A DNA stretch of 46,970 nt from Symbiodinium natans (taxonomy: Eukaryota > Sar > Dinophyceae > Suessiales > Symbiodiniaceae). Shown here piece after piece: positions 1 through 10,883 of the stretch (positions are counted from its first letter, which is position 1; every line of letters begins with the position of its first letter). The stretch is from NCBI GenBank assembly GCA_905221605.1, contig CAJNDS010002256.1, forward strand, positions 1 to 46,970, given 5' to 3'. The position numbers and the translations under genes are program-made. The notes under the pieces are model-generated. The model saw only the letters and a list, made by a program, of their open reading frames with translations. It ran no database searches and was not told where the DNA came from.

Positions 1-197
1 GCACAGCTGCCCGACACTCGGCCGCGCAACTCGGCCACTGCTTCAAACACCCCTCTTCCACCAAGAACTTGCAAAACAGCCTTGCTCGCAAGGCATGTCA
101 CAGGCTTTCCCTCCGAGTCACAAAGCCTCCCAAAGACATGAACAAACGCATGAAGGAACAAGAGACAATCTCGAAAGTACTTGGGCCAACCCCCCAA

Positions 198-217
198 CCC
201 CCCCCCCCCCCCCCCCC
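198..217. repeat. Poly-C tract
   Basis: Twenty C in a row. Similar C or G runs of 9-16 occur at 11371, 13978, 23047, 23129, 24487, 28627, 33640 and 45107; lengths are prone to sequencing error. Confidence 0.9.
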
Positions 218-456
218 GAGCGCCACTCACTCCCACAATGTCGGGGCACCTTCGCGGCAGGCCTCCCAGAGAGTCTGCTCGGACTCATCGGGACCTGCAG
301 CGTTTTGCAATCGATCGCTGCTTTCGGTTGGAGGGCCTCACGACATGGCGCTGCCCTTTGATTCAAACTGGGGGCCAAGCACACAATGAAGCTCTGGAGC
401 TCGCGAGCTGCGGGCAAGGTTTCCTCCAGAATTGTAGGGCCTGAGTGGCTTGGGGC

Positions 457-504
457 GCAGAGCCGAATCAATGCTTCCTCCAGTCTAACTGATTGATTCT
501 TCGG
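457..504 (-). CDS. Helical exon candidate near left edge
   Basis: Sixteen codons, PKNQSVRLEEALIRLC, lie between acceptor TCTGGCAGCAG|CCG and GC donor CTCTGC|GCCCCA, phase 0 to 0. It has coil-like composition. It may belong to the third gene or a fourth one. Confidence 0.42.
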
Positions 505-873
505 CTGCTGCCAGACACAAGTCACAAGCGCACATTAAAGCTCACCAAGTTCACCTTGCCACGTTGATTGATCAACAAATCCTCAACACCACACCCGGGT
601 CGCGAGTCTGCACAAGGAGGAATTTACTGGCTGGTCACGTCACTGGACTTGTCTCGGCCTATTTTGCGCACTTGGCACTCCAATGCCCTATTGAGCCTGC
701 CAGCATTTTACACCTCGGCATTGTACGCCTCAGGGGCCTCATACGATAGAGTCGTCAAGCACTCACGAAAACCAGCTGTTACCGGCACAATGAAACTGAT
801 GAGCCCAGCTGGGGTGGAGGCCTGTGCCTGTGGGCTCGCAGCTTTGCAGCGTGTCCTCCCTCGCACTTTGGCC

Positions 874-928
874 TCAACTTAAGAGCGCTTGTAGGACTTT
901 TTGTGTAGCGGGAGCTTCCTCTCTCCAC
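874..928 (-). CDS. Third gene, possible terminal exon
   Basis: After acceptor CATGTTCAG|G (phase 2) the frame reads WREEAPATQKVLQALLS and stops at TGA 874-876. A GT donor inside the frame (CAAAAA|GTCCTA) is an alternative. Confidence 0.38.
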
Positions 929-1215
929 CTGAACATGCTTGAGCTGGCGAGAGAAACTACACTGGTCTTCGGGACGAAGCTGAACTGGCCAACTGTATGC
1001 CGATGGCTTGCAAGGCCGTCGCTCACAGATTCAGCATCTCCAGGCAAGGACTGCAGCTCTGGCTTGATGGGGCCTCGGCTTGGGATTTTGTTTTTGGATC
1101 CGGACATCCCGGTGCTTTTCATTCTGGTGTTAACTCGCCTCGGCCTTTGGCCGACAGGCGTCTGGGTGTCCTTCCATGCCCGCCCATCAGCCGCACCCAT
1201 CTCCACCCTCCTCAC

Positions 1216-1246
1216 CTATGGGAGCTGCCCATCTCGCTTGCTGGAG
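1216..1246 (-). CDS. Third gene, short helical exon
   Basis: Ten codons, LQQARWAAPI plus G, lie between acceptor AAAACTGCAG|CTC and a strong donor CATAG|GTGAGG, phase 0 to 1. The frame is also open upstream (PAVQKLQ). Confidence 0.45.
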
Positions 1247-2278
1247 CTGCAGTTTTTGCACCGCCGGGTGACACTGCCAGTCTTTGCCACTAATTAAAAT
1301 TAACTCGGGCTTCAGGGGTCCACCAGCAAGCCTGTTGGTCCCCCAAGCTCATTTCCGCTGCGAGGTCATGGCTTCGGGCTTACAGGTCAGCTGCTCTCCA
1401 CTTTGCGTATCTTTAGCCTGACCCGTGCGGACTGGAAAACTCCGAGGTGCACGTCCTGTGGCTTGGGCGGGCTCGGCTGGCGAGGTGGCGCGCACGCGTT
1501 TGCAATCAATCAATCAGGCTCTGCAATTCTTCGCCAGGTATGGGACCGAGGGTCACAACTATGCACCCCTGCAGTCCCCACCACCCGTGTTGTGGATCCC
1601 AACCCTTCATATAAGCCCCAAAACTCCAACCCTGAGCCCCCAAACCCCAACTCGAGGCATCTCGAGGCCAAAGCCCAAGACCTCAACTACATGGCGGAAG
1701 TGCCGAAAACCTTGAAAAGAATGCCTGCGGCCCCTACTTCCCCGCTGCCGAGCCTCGAAGCTCCCTTGGGGAAAGCGTGCGATAGGCCATGATGCGCCTC
1801 TCAGGAACTCTTGGATCTCGTTGAATGCTCTCTTACTGCGTACCTCTTTGTATGTCTGTCCCAAGCAACACGCGGCGGGATGATTGATTTGGCCTGCTTA
1901 TCAGTCTGTGCTCGTCCCTTCCCAACCCTACTATCGAAAAAAACAAACCCTCAGGCACAACTACTGCCAAACATGCCGAGCCGCTCCATCTCCGCTCTAA
2001 GCTCTTTGCAGTCTGCACACAGGGAGACTTCCTGCACAGGCATCCCGGAAATTCCGGAACATTGATGGGGAATATTTTCCCCTTATCCGCCGAGGCCTCG
2101 GGCCGGAGGTGTATAGGTTGTCAGAACAGGCACCCCCCCCTCCAAACCCTCCCACACCCAAGCCCTTTTTCGGACCCCTTTTTTTGGCCTCAAATGGGTA
2201 CCCCTCCTGGGAAACCGGGGTCCGCAAGCGGACGGTTCGCCAGGACCAGAGGCAGTTGAAGCCATAAACCATAAACCC

Positions 2279-2311
2279 GGAACCCTCAACCCTCAACCCT
2301 CAACCCAACCC
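2279..2311 (-). repeat. Short AACCCTC heptamer array
   Basis: Four units of AACCCTC occur in tandem, the complement of the GAGGGTT variant seen at 8.2 kb. Confidence 0.7.
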
Positions 2312-2413
2312 TTATTGCTTGGGGTCCAGCGACTTGGGCGCTGCGGAATCACCATGCTCACGCGGATGCGCTGGGCCGGGCCGAGGCGGGTCGCGTAGCG
2401 TTAAAATTACAAT

Positions 2414-2453
2414 ACCTATTAAGGGCTGTTAGTATGAGGGGGGAACATCCCAA
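2414..2453. mobile_element. Inverted-repeat element, solo right arm
   Basis: Only a right arm is seen (CCTATTAAGGGCTGTTAGTA followed by a G-run and AACATCCCAA). It is about 500 bp from the near-complete copy at 2932. Confidence 0.6.
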
Positions 2454-2827
2454 TCAGGAGTCAAAGAGCAGGAAAGGCACATCTTGCAAAGAAGAAGTTG
2501 TCGTAGCAGGCCGTGCTTCAAAGGGTCTTTGGCTTCATGCCGCAATTGTTAGATGGTGGAGACATGGCGCTACCCGGGATAAGCCGTGCCAATGTGCAAA
2601 ATGGGACAACGATGGTCTCAAAGAAAATGGGGCAACGATGGTCTCAAATGGTCGTGCGCGCTGAAAGTCACGAGGACTCATGAGCTTGAACCTGCGTGTA
2701 GAGAGTTCGTCTGTCATCAAGAAAGCAGACACCGACATTCTTCACAATTCAGCGTCGCCATAGAGTCACCCGTATGGACCATCCCAAACTCCTGAACAAA
2801 GCAACGCTTGCGACCATTCCTGTGAGC

Positions 2828-2893
2828 CCTCGCTGCCTCCTCCGCCACCGCCGCACTGCGTGGCTGTGCCGCCTCGGCAGCCTCCGCGGCTGC
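2828..2893 (-). CDS. Third gene (or continuation), Ala/Glu-rich exon
   Basis: Twenty-two codons begin AAAEAAEAAQPRSAAVAEE and end AAR. The acceptor ACCTTTCTTGGAG|GCA is good and the GC donor GCGAGG|GCTCAC, phase 0 to 0. Composition is like the second gene. It lies beyond the proposed stop at 3612, so either that stop is wrong or this is a new gene. An inverted-repeat element begins 38 bp upstream of the acceptor. Confidence 0.6.
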
Positions 2894-3611
2894 CTCCAAG
2901 AAAGGTGGGATGCTACCAGATGAACTTAAGGTTGGGATGTTGCCCCTAACACCAACAGGCCTTAATAGGGATGAGAGTAACCCCTATTAGACTCCCTATT
3001 AAGGACTGCTAGAATAAGGGGGAACATCCAAAACTAGGGCTTCAAGCCCACCAGCGCCACCTACCGTCACAGCGAGGGCAGGGACCCTCTCAGCTTTGCA
3101 TCTTCACCCATTCCGCCCGCCCACCTCCCGACTTAAGAAACCCACAAAACCCCCAATGGCTCTAAAGTTTAAGCATTCAGTCGAACCCTGGAACCGAAAG
3201 AACACAACTCTCGAGCCCGTAACCCGACTGCAGCCGAAGAAGAGATTTAACGGCCTCGGCGACGGCATGGACTTTTCGCAGACGCTCCTCTTAAACTTCA
3301 TTGGAGTTTAGGTCTTCGAAGTCTAAGGGTGCATTCAGACTACAAGTGAAACATTGGCTCGATTCAGGGTTTGTGCCTATAGCTTTGGTTTGGGCGAAGG
3401 TTCCCCGGCGTTCCTTGACCGCAAACCCCCGCTCTCCCCACCAGTCGCAGAATCAACCCCCAAACCAGGAACCCGAGGTGCTCGAGCTGCAAACCCTGCA
3501 AGCCCTTCAAGAACATGTGACAAAGGTACTATTGGAATGTTCATGGTTAGGTCCAGAGGAGAAGAGACTCATGGGAGTCGAGCTCGAGGGAACCCATAAG
3601 ATCGGGTCAGC
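2894..3611. other. Interval between second and third genes
   Basis: It contains the near-complete inverted-repeat element at 2932-3031. A plus frame ending at 3615 is judged to be chance. Confidence 0.45.
2932..3031. mobile_element. Inverted-repeat element, second near-complete copy
   Basis: The ends match the 26.1-kb copy: the left arm has TTGGGATGTTGCCCCTAACA, the right arm CTATTAAGGACTGCTAGAAT followed by AAGGGGGAACATCC. Length is about 100 bp. The arms have diverged more from each other than in the 26.1-kb copy, so the copy is older or has mutated. Confidence 0.75.
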
Positions 3612-3669
3612 TTAGTTCCGCTCCTTCTTGGCATCCTCGGCCCGGGCGCGGGAGGAGGACTCCTCAGAC
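3612..3669 (-). CDS. Second gene, probable terminal exon
   Basis: After acceptor CTCCAG|G the frame reads SEESSSRARAEDAKKERN and then TAA at 3612-3614. A serine- and lysine-rich charged tail ending in a stop suits a C-terminus. The plus strand of the same DNA also reads as a charged peptide ending in a stop, so strand assignment rests on its neighbours. Confidence 0.45.
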
Positions 3670-6600
3670 CTGGAGCTGGAGCTGCGGGCCCAGCTTCTTT
3701 AAGCCGATGTATTTGATGAGTTGTTTGTAGTTGTTTGGTGGTCATATGTCAACATCAGTTCTCGCTGTACGTACTGATTGTTGGCAAAATGCAAAGTCAT
3801 GATAAGGCTATATTGCACTTGACCATGTACTAAGAAGTAAGTGTGCTTTCTACCATTCTACATTCATTGCAATCCATTTGGACCCACAATCAACCATGTC
3901 GCATAATCGGCTATCTGAGAGGTGCGAGAAGAATCCTGATGCATGGCTGAAGCTTTCGGCTCTTTTCAACGGTGGGGTGAAGCTACTTTCGTCGTCGCTT
4001 CTCAGCCCCGAGGTCCTTCTGCAAGCATCAACAAGGACACAAAGCCCTCATCTCCGAACCCCCTGGGCCAACCCAGTCAGGCAGCTTGGCAGCTTCCTCT
4101 CGCTGCCACGCGGCCGCGCTGCGAGCCCTCAGGGCGCGAGAATGCCAACACAGTACCGGGATCGAAGGGCGTCCAATCTTTCCGATGGATCACGAGAGCG
4201 TCTATGATTACAACTCACGTAGCGGCATCTCTAGATGCAACATGATACAACCCTAGCTGGGGCTCTCGAATATGTAAGAAGCTCACCCGCACCTATGAAG
4301 CACAAGTGGTTGATTCTTGCAATCGGAGCTATACATGGTATACTCATGGTATGGAGCAAGAAATGTTTGCGGAAGGGACTTTGAAGGCCCAAAGGTAGAC
4401 CTCGGTACAGCTCGTGACGGATACGCGTCAGCGCAAGTCTGCTAGTTTGCGTCTCCCAAGCGCTATGCATCTGCATCTTGCGTAATGCGTACCTAACGCG
4501 ACTGTCCTGTGCAACGTGTTTCCAGGGAGGGACACTTTGGCACTAATGACTTCCTAGGGCTTCGGCACCTAAAGGATGACATGGAAAGTGGACCAAGGGG
4601 ATATTGATCCATTCAGACGTTCGATACGGACATCAAGATATCAAGATCCAGACAGCTGTTGCGCGTGTGTCCACCCAGGCCAACTCAATCTTGGGCTACA
4701 ACTGCTTGCAGGAACTCGGACTTCACCCACGGAAGGAAGCACATGCGTCGCCTCGCCGCCTTCCGCTGCGCAGGTGTGGGACACGGCGCCCGGCGTGGGA
4801 TCTCGGTGACAGCCTCACGAGTGAAGCGTTTTTGCTTTCTACTTGCACGTGAATGCTCCGAGGAGTTCGGAGTTCGGAGCTCAGTGGGGCTTAGGGGCTC
4901 AAAGTTGCAGTTTAGGCAGTCTGATCCCTAAACCAAAACATTGCCGGTGTTGTTCCCCACAATAGTACCAGCGTTTCTTGCGGGACATGCACCGAAAAAA
5001 CGCTGCCGCCCTTGCGAATAGCATGTGTGCAGCCAGTCCAAACGGGTGGTGAGCCCCCATAAACTTCCAGAGGCCCTTCAGAAACTCAGCAAACAAACAA
5101 GGAAAGGGAAGCTGGAAGTGAGGATGACGGCAACGGGGAACCAGCGAAGGAGCACACAGACTGTTGCTTGCAAGCGAAAACAAGAAGAGACTCTCGGGCT
5201 GTCATGCTGCTTGGTAATGCACCTGATGAGCCTCCAGCATCCGGCTGCAGCTGAGCTTTAAATGTTTCGGCATGCTCTTGACATCCCAATGACGTACAAA
5301 TCCGACCCTGATCCTGACATTCTTGCCCCCTAGAACATCCAGCTGCTTAGAATCGACTTTCAGGTCGGTGAGGGCACACTTTTGCGCGCTCAAGGACCCA
5401 GATGTTGCCCTGCATTCACGCGAGGCCCTACCGTTCTTGGCGGTCTCGGGAGCTTGGGGGGACCTCCGTGAATCTCTCAAGAACCACTGTGGCATACTCC
5501 GGCAATGCCCTGCAATGGGGCCCGGGTGGCACGCGTTCGCGTTAACATATTGGCAATTCAGGCCTCGATGACCTCGACTGGCAGGGCGGGTCCAGCCTGG
5601 AAAGGGATGAACGGCGAAACGTGTGTATACATACACACGCAAATGCATGATTTTTTGTGGAGTTACAGTATACAGGGGTTGTTCCACATTGGGACCCTTT
5701 TGGGCATCAACTCTTAGGAAGCCAACCAAGGCCTGGAATGCCTGAAGCGTTATTTCCAGGCGACAAGTCGAACCTTAAACTTACAGCCACCCCCCGCGTT
5801 AGTTAAAAATTCTTCCTGGCCCCAGAGTCCATGACCTGAACCCCTACAACATCATGACACCCGACAAGCTGTCAAAGACGTGTACAAGACGGTACAATCA
5901 CCTGGCAAGACCTAGCCGCCAAAGCCCACATGGGTCTAAAACAAAGTCGCTTTCTTCTTGCCTCGTGGAGCTCAGCCTCGCAGCGGACCAGCTCCTGCTA
6001 CTCCCAGGGCTCCAGAAGCAGTATGGGTGCCGGCACAAGCATGTGTAGAGGCGGCCGTGGCTCTCTATTGAAAGTCAAAAGATGGAAGCAAATGGCAAAA
6101 CAAAGCACAAGCCCTCAATGACAGCTAGCCCTAGGCAGCTTCAGCACCCCAGTCCCAGGAACTGGATCGTGATTCAGGCCGCAAAAAAACGTAAAGGCTC
6201 GCGATGCTCACCTTCGCCGCCTGCGCCATTCGGCCCAGCGACGCGGCGCGCTGTGCACGGCGCCGCTCAGCGGCTGCGACCTGCGGTTCGGGGGGTCGCC
6301 CTGTTTAGCCCGCACGAACTCGCAGTAACATTATGGCACACTCTGAAGATCGACCCTTACTTAGTCATCGGCCAAGCTGTGAAACTGACCACCTGGTCCC
6401 TACGCAACCCCGAGCCTGCCTCACTCCCGAACCAAACCTACCTGTGCGCCGCACTCATCCCCCAACCCTGCCTCATTTTTCGAATGAACTTTAAGCGCAA
6501 CACTGCCTTGGACCTTCTGCCTCCGTCCCTTCCTCCCCTCCTCCCCTCCTTCCTGCACACTCAACCCCCTCCAGTTGGGGAGAGGGCCGCCCGAAGTTTG

Positions 6601-6926
6601 TCGTTTAGTTTTTTCTTTCTTGGGGCATGAGGGGGAAGCCCCTCGCGCTGTTCGCGCGCCCCCGCTTTCGGGGTAGTCGGTGGAACGATGGAACTCGGGG
6701 GTTGATATCGACATCCACCCACTCCCCCCATCCCCCTGTTGCCATTTGTGTTTTCTCCTCTTCTTCTTCTTCTTCTTCTTCTTCTTCTTCTTCTTCTTCT
6801 TCTTCTTCTTCTTCTTCTTCTTCTTCTTCTTCTTCTTCTTCTTCTTCTTGGCATGAGGGGCCTCACGACCTCTCTGTCTCTATCTCTCTCTCTCTCTCTC
6901 GCACGCTTGGCCCCCCCGAAGGGGAG

Positions 6927-6960
<34 letters not shown>

Positions 6961-9900
6961 GTCTCTTCTTCTTCTACGGGGCATGAGGGGCCCGGAGACC
7001 CCCCGCGCGCGGTCTCTCTCTCTCTCTCTCTTTATGATTCTTGCTGCCTCATCTGGCGGCTCATGTTGCTCTCCTCTGTTCCCTCTTGCGCAGGCGCTGA
7101 GCTGGAAATGCTACCAGGTGTTGGCACGGGAACATGACCCGAAAAAGGGAATAATGGCCCACTCTGCTGGACCATGCAAATCCAGGCAGTGAATGCCTAT
7201 GACAAGAGTCCACCACGTACCTTGAACGTAGCCAGGTGCTAAATCATTTCCACTAGCTATCACGACAGCAGCCCACAAGCCCAAGACTCCAAATTCCAAG
7301 ATTTTGCTCCCTGAGCCAAACCTAGGCCAGTTGCTGTCCTGCCTCGGACGCTCTTCTCGTCTCCTGAAGAGTCGATGCATTCAAGAAGCAGCAGTCATGC
7401 AAAAGCACTGCAAAAACGCAGACATGTGAAAGTCGCGAGCTCCAGGAATCCAGGGCCCTTCTCATGGCAAACCTTCGCATCCCAAGACGCTCTGCTCCGA
7501 AATGCCCCGAAGCTTCGGCCTCAGCAGCTCGCTGCTGCTTCGCGGAGTGCGCGGCGCGCTGCACCCGCGCGGCGCGGAGGCTGCGCAGGGCCTCCTGCGC
7601 GAGGCAAACCCCATGGGCTTCGGGGAGCTGATGTGTTGGCTTATGGTGCGTGGCAGTGTATGGTGACCAGCCAGAAAGTTTGAACTTCTCTTGGGCCAAC
7701 GAGTCTGGATTAGGGCAGGTCCGGCTCTATAACTTCGAGCTTGGCAGTCTTTCGCTCATCATGTCAATTACAAGATCTCCTTTTAACTCGCTCGCGCCTG
7801 GAGGCCTTGCCATTCCCTGCCTTGCTCCGGCTTCCGTTTATGATTCTCTTATGCCGTCGGCGCTTGGGCGAAACTTTCGGCGACATGCAATGCTGCAAAG
7901 CACACCACTGCCCGCTCCGGCTGCAAAGGCAGCGAATTGGGCCGCTCTGTTTTGACGTGAAGAACTGATGCCTCGCAAAACCTTGCCGAAGCCTGCAAGC
8001 CTCCGAGCCCGAAACCCTGAACCTTCAAATGGCACCTGCCCTAAGCTTGACCCCATTCCTTAAAGACAACATAAGACAAACCCTTCATGGATGCTTCCCG
8101 CAAGGGGCCATCCCCAACAACAAAAAGAAACAGGCGCCTCCTCACGGCGCAGCGCCTCTGCAGCTGAGGCGGCGGCCCGCTGTGCATCGGCCTCGGCCTC
8201 CGGGGGACAGTTTAGGGTTCAGGGTTTGGGGTCGAGGGTTGAGGGATGAGGGATGAGGGATGAGGGTTGAGGGTTGAGGGCCAACTGGGGGGTTCAGGGT
8301 GGCAAGTGCTGCACTTAGTTCGCAAGGGGGTTGTGTTTCGTGCAAAAATGCCGCATTCCCCTCGTTCCCTTATGCATTCCCTTATGAGTTCCCTTATGCG
8401 TTCCCGCCCATTCTCAGTACACCGACTCAGTCTTCAGAAGCCGTATGATGTGGAAAGGCAAGCCGGGGTAGATAGAAGATGTAAATGTCTCTGGGGTTCG
8501 TGCATGCTACACTGACACTGTCTGCACTAACTTCGTGTTGGAAGGTTTGTCGTGTTGTCGGGTTTGTTTTTTGTTGTTGTGGGGTTGTGGGGGAGTTCTC
8601 GTGGATTACGTACTGCAACCCGAGACCCGAAAGCAAGTTAGCGGCGTCCGGTCGAAAGTGCCCTTGCTTCACCTGAAATTGCGAAGTGAGGCACTCAATC
8701 CCCGCGGCCACACAGACCCAAACCCATTGAAACCTCACAGGCGTGTTGCTGGATCCGCCTCAAGCAGCTCGGCCTCGCGCATGGCCGCACCAGCCTTGGC
8801 CTGCCCAGCTCCGCACGCTTCACCCTTAGCCCTGGATCTTCCCAAGGTTACAGTCAACATGTTCATGTCACAGGCGTTGACAGCGTCTTGGTCTTTGAGG
8901 GTCTTGGATAGGGGTCGGGGACGGGCCATGGGGTTAAGCCACAAATTTATCCAGATAAAAGCCTTGGGGGCCAACCCGTTCCGGGGATATATTTTTATTT
9001 TTCAAAAAGGCTTGAGCCCCTCCGGGGAGGCAAAATTACTAACCTACAACGAGCTGAGACTGGTCTATGTTGAACAGGACCCCCATGGATAAAATCCGGA
9101 GGCCCGACCCCTACGCACATCTGCTCTTTCTGAATCTCGGCAACTGTGCATTCAGGCCAAATGCCTGCAGGACAGAGGCGGACGGGAAAGATTACCCTGG
9201 ATAAAATCCTTGGGCCTGACCCTGACAACAGACCGTGGATATGCCTTCAATGACCGACCCAAGCAGGCCTAACATGCACCCATGTTCCTTGGATAAAATC
9301 CTAGGAATCCGCCCAGACACAGGCCGGATGAAAACCCAGCTCGGGATAATATCGGAGGCTTAACCCCCCCAATTTCAGCCAGGCATTACCAACCCCTATG
9401 TCTTGGGATGTTCAGAAAGTTATCTTCTGCTGAGGGCTGTGGAGCGCAGGAGCGGCCAACGAACATGCCAGAAGTTTTGCCTCTATACACAGCAGTGTCT
9501 CATCTGCCCCATGTAAAGAACCCTTGAGAACTTCTCAATACAAAAGCCAAATACCCTCAACCAGGCGTGCCTCGCACACGCGCCGGAGCTCCAGAAGCCC
9601 TGTGTGCTGAAGGGTTCGGGAGAGGACATTGCGCAAGGGCTTGTGGGATGCTTGCATACGCTTACAACAGCAGAGCTTCGCAGAGGGTTCAGGGACATTG
9701 GCAAGCACTCGGTAACGATTGGAAAGTTCAGAGCCTTCAGGGCCTTCAGGATATCAGCAGCTTTCCTTAACTTGCCCGAAGTCGGAGAGGGGCCGTGTTT
9801 ACTACAGAGTCTTACAACTGGGAATCCGGAGCTCTCGCTTGGACAGCGCAAACTCCTCGAAAAGCCAAAACCGCCGGATCCTCAGCTCTCGATCCCCCAC

Positions 9901-10815
9901 CGTTCCACTAGCGCGCACGATGCACCTTCCAGCTGCGCACGCTTGGCGGCGAGCTGTGCGCGCACCTGCAAGGGCTTGGGGTTCAGAGAAGATTGAAGGG
10001 CTTTGGATGGCTTTGGGCTGCTTTTGCCCGGATTCGCACTGCTGGGGTGAAGGCCACGACCCAAGGCGACTTGAAGTGAGGAGGAGCGTTCTGGAAATTT
10101 CGAGATTGACAGGCTCAAGCCTCCCGCCCGAAAAACATCAAAAACACACACACACACACAACAAAACAACAAGCCACAAAGAAGAGACGTCGTCCAAGCC
10201 CAACTGCTCAATCCTGCAAAGCCAACACCCAAGGCCCAAAGCCCAGTGTTGCACTCGCCGCCCCCTCCAAGAAGAGCCAAGCTTGATCGATGATCATGCT
10301 TGCATGCATGGAGCTCCTAAGCTTTCAGCAAGGTTCAATTTCAAGGGCTTCCTAGCACCAAGTCGCAATTACCAGAAACCTCAAACCCCCCTTTCCAAAG
10401 ACGGGGTAGAATAGCCTCGACGGTCTTGAATGCCTTCTCCTCTTCTCTGGCCTGGCGCTGAAACTGCCGCCTGGCGGCATCCAGCTGGGTCGTTTCAGCC
10501 ACAAAAGCTTGAAACATTGGGGTTTCAGTGCTCCCGGGATTTGGGGTCAGCATTGGAAGTAATCACAAGACGGGGTTTGGGCCCGGAGTCATTTCTGACA
10601 AGGCCGTTTAACTGCCTAGCCTGTCCGGGCTCGAAGATGGCCAAGCATGTGAGACACTTTCGCTCTGCACCCCGTCAAGTCCCTGGGTTTGTCAACCTCT
10701 TTCTCTCTCGCTCCCTCTCTCGCTCTCTCTCGCTCTCGCTCTTGCTGCTTCTCCATTCTTATTGTTCTTCTCCATGGGCTGGGAAATTGAACCCCGCAGC
10801 TCTCTTTTTCTCTGT

Positions 10816-10883
<68 letters not shown>

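Larger units (their letters stand above)
1247..2827. other. Interval without secure exon near left end
   Basis: It contains AACCCTC repeats and the solo arm of the inverted-repeat element. No exon can be supported. Confidence 0.45.

Noticed and set aside
3301-3720. Plus-strand reading ending AREEDSSDLELELRAQLL and stop
   Set aside because: The minus strand of the same bases fits the surrounding one-strand gene organisation better, though the choice is not certain.
4576-4931. Overlapping plus-strand frames suspected as reverse transcriptase remnant
   Set aside because: No conserved motif such as YxDD could be found.
6561-7137. Long frames of poly-Ser, poly-Leu and poly-Arg
   Set aside because: They are translations of CTT and CT microsatellites.
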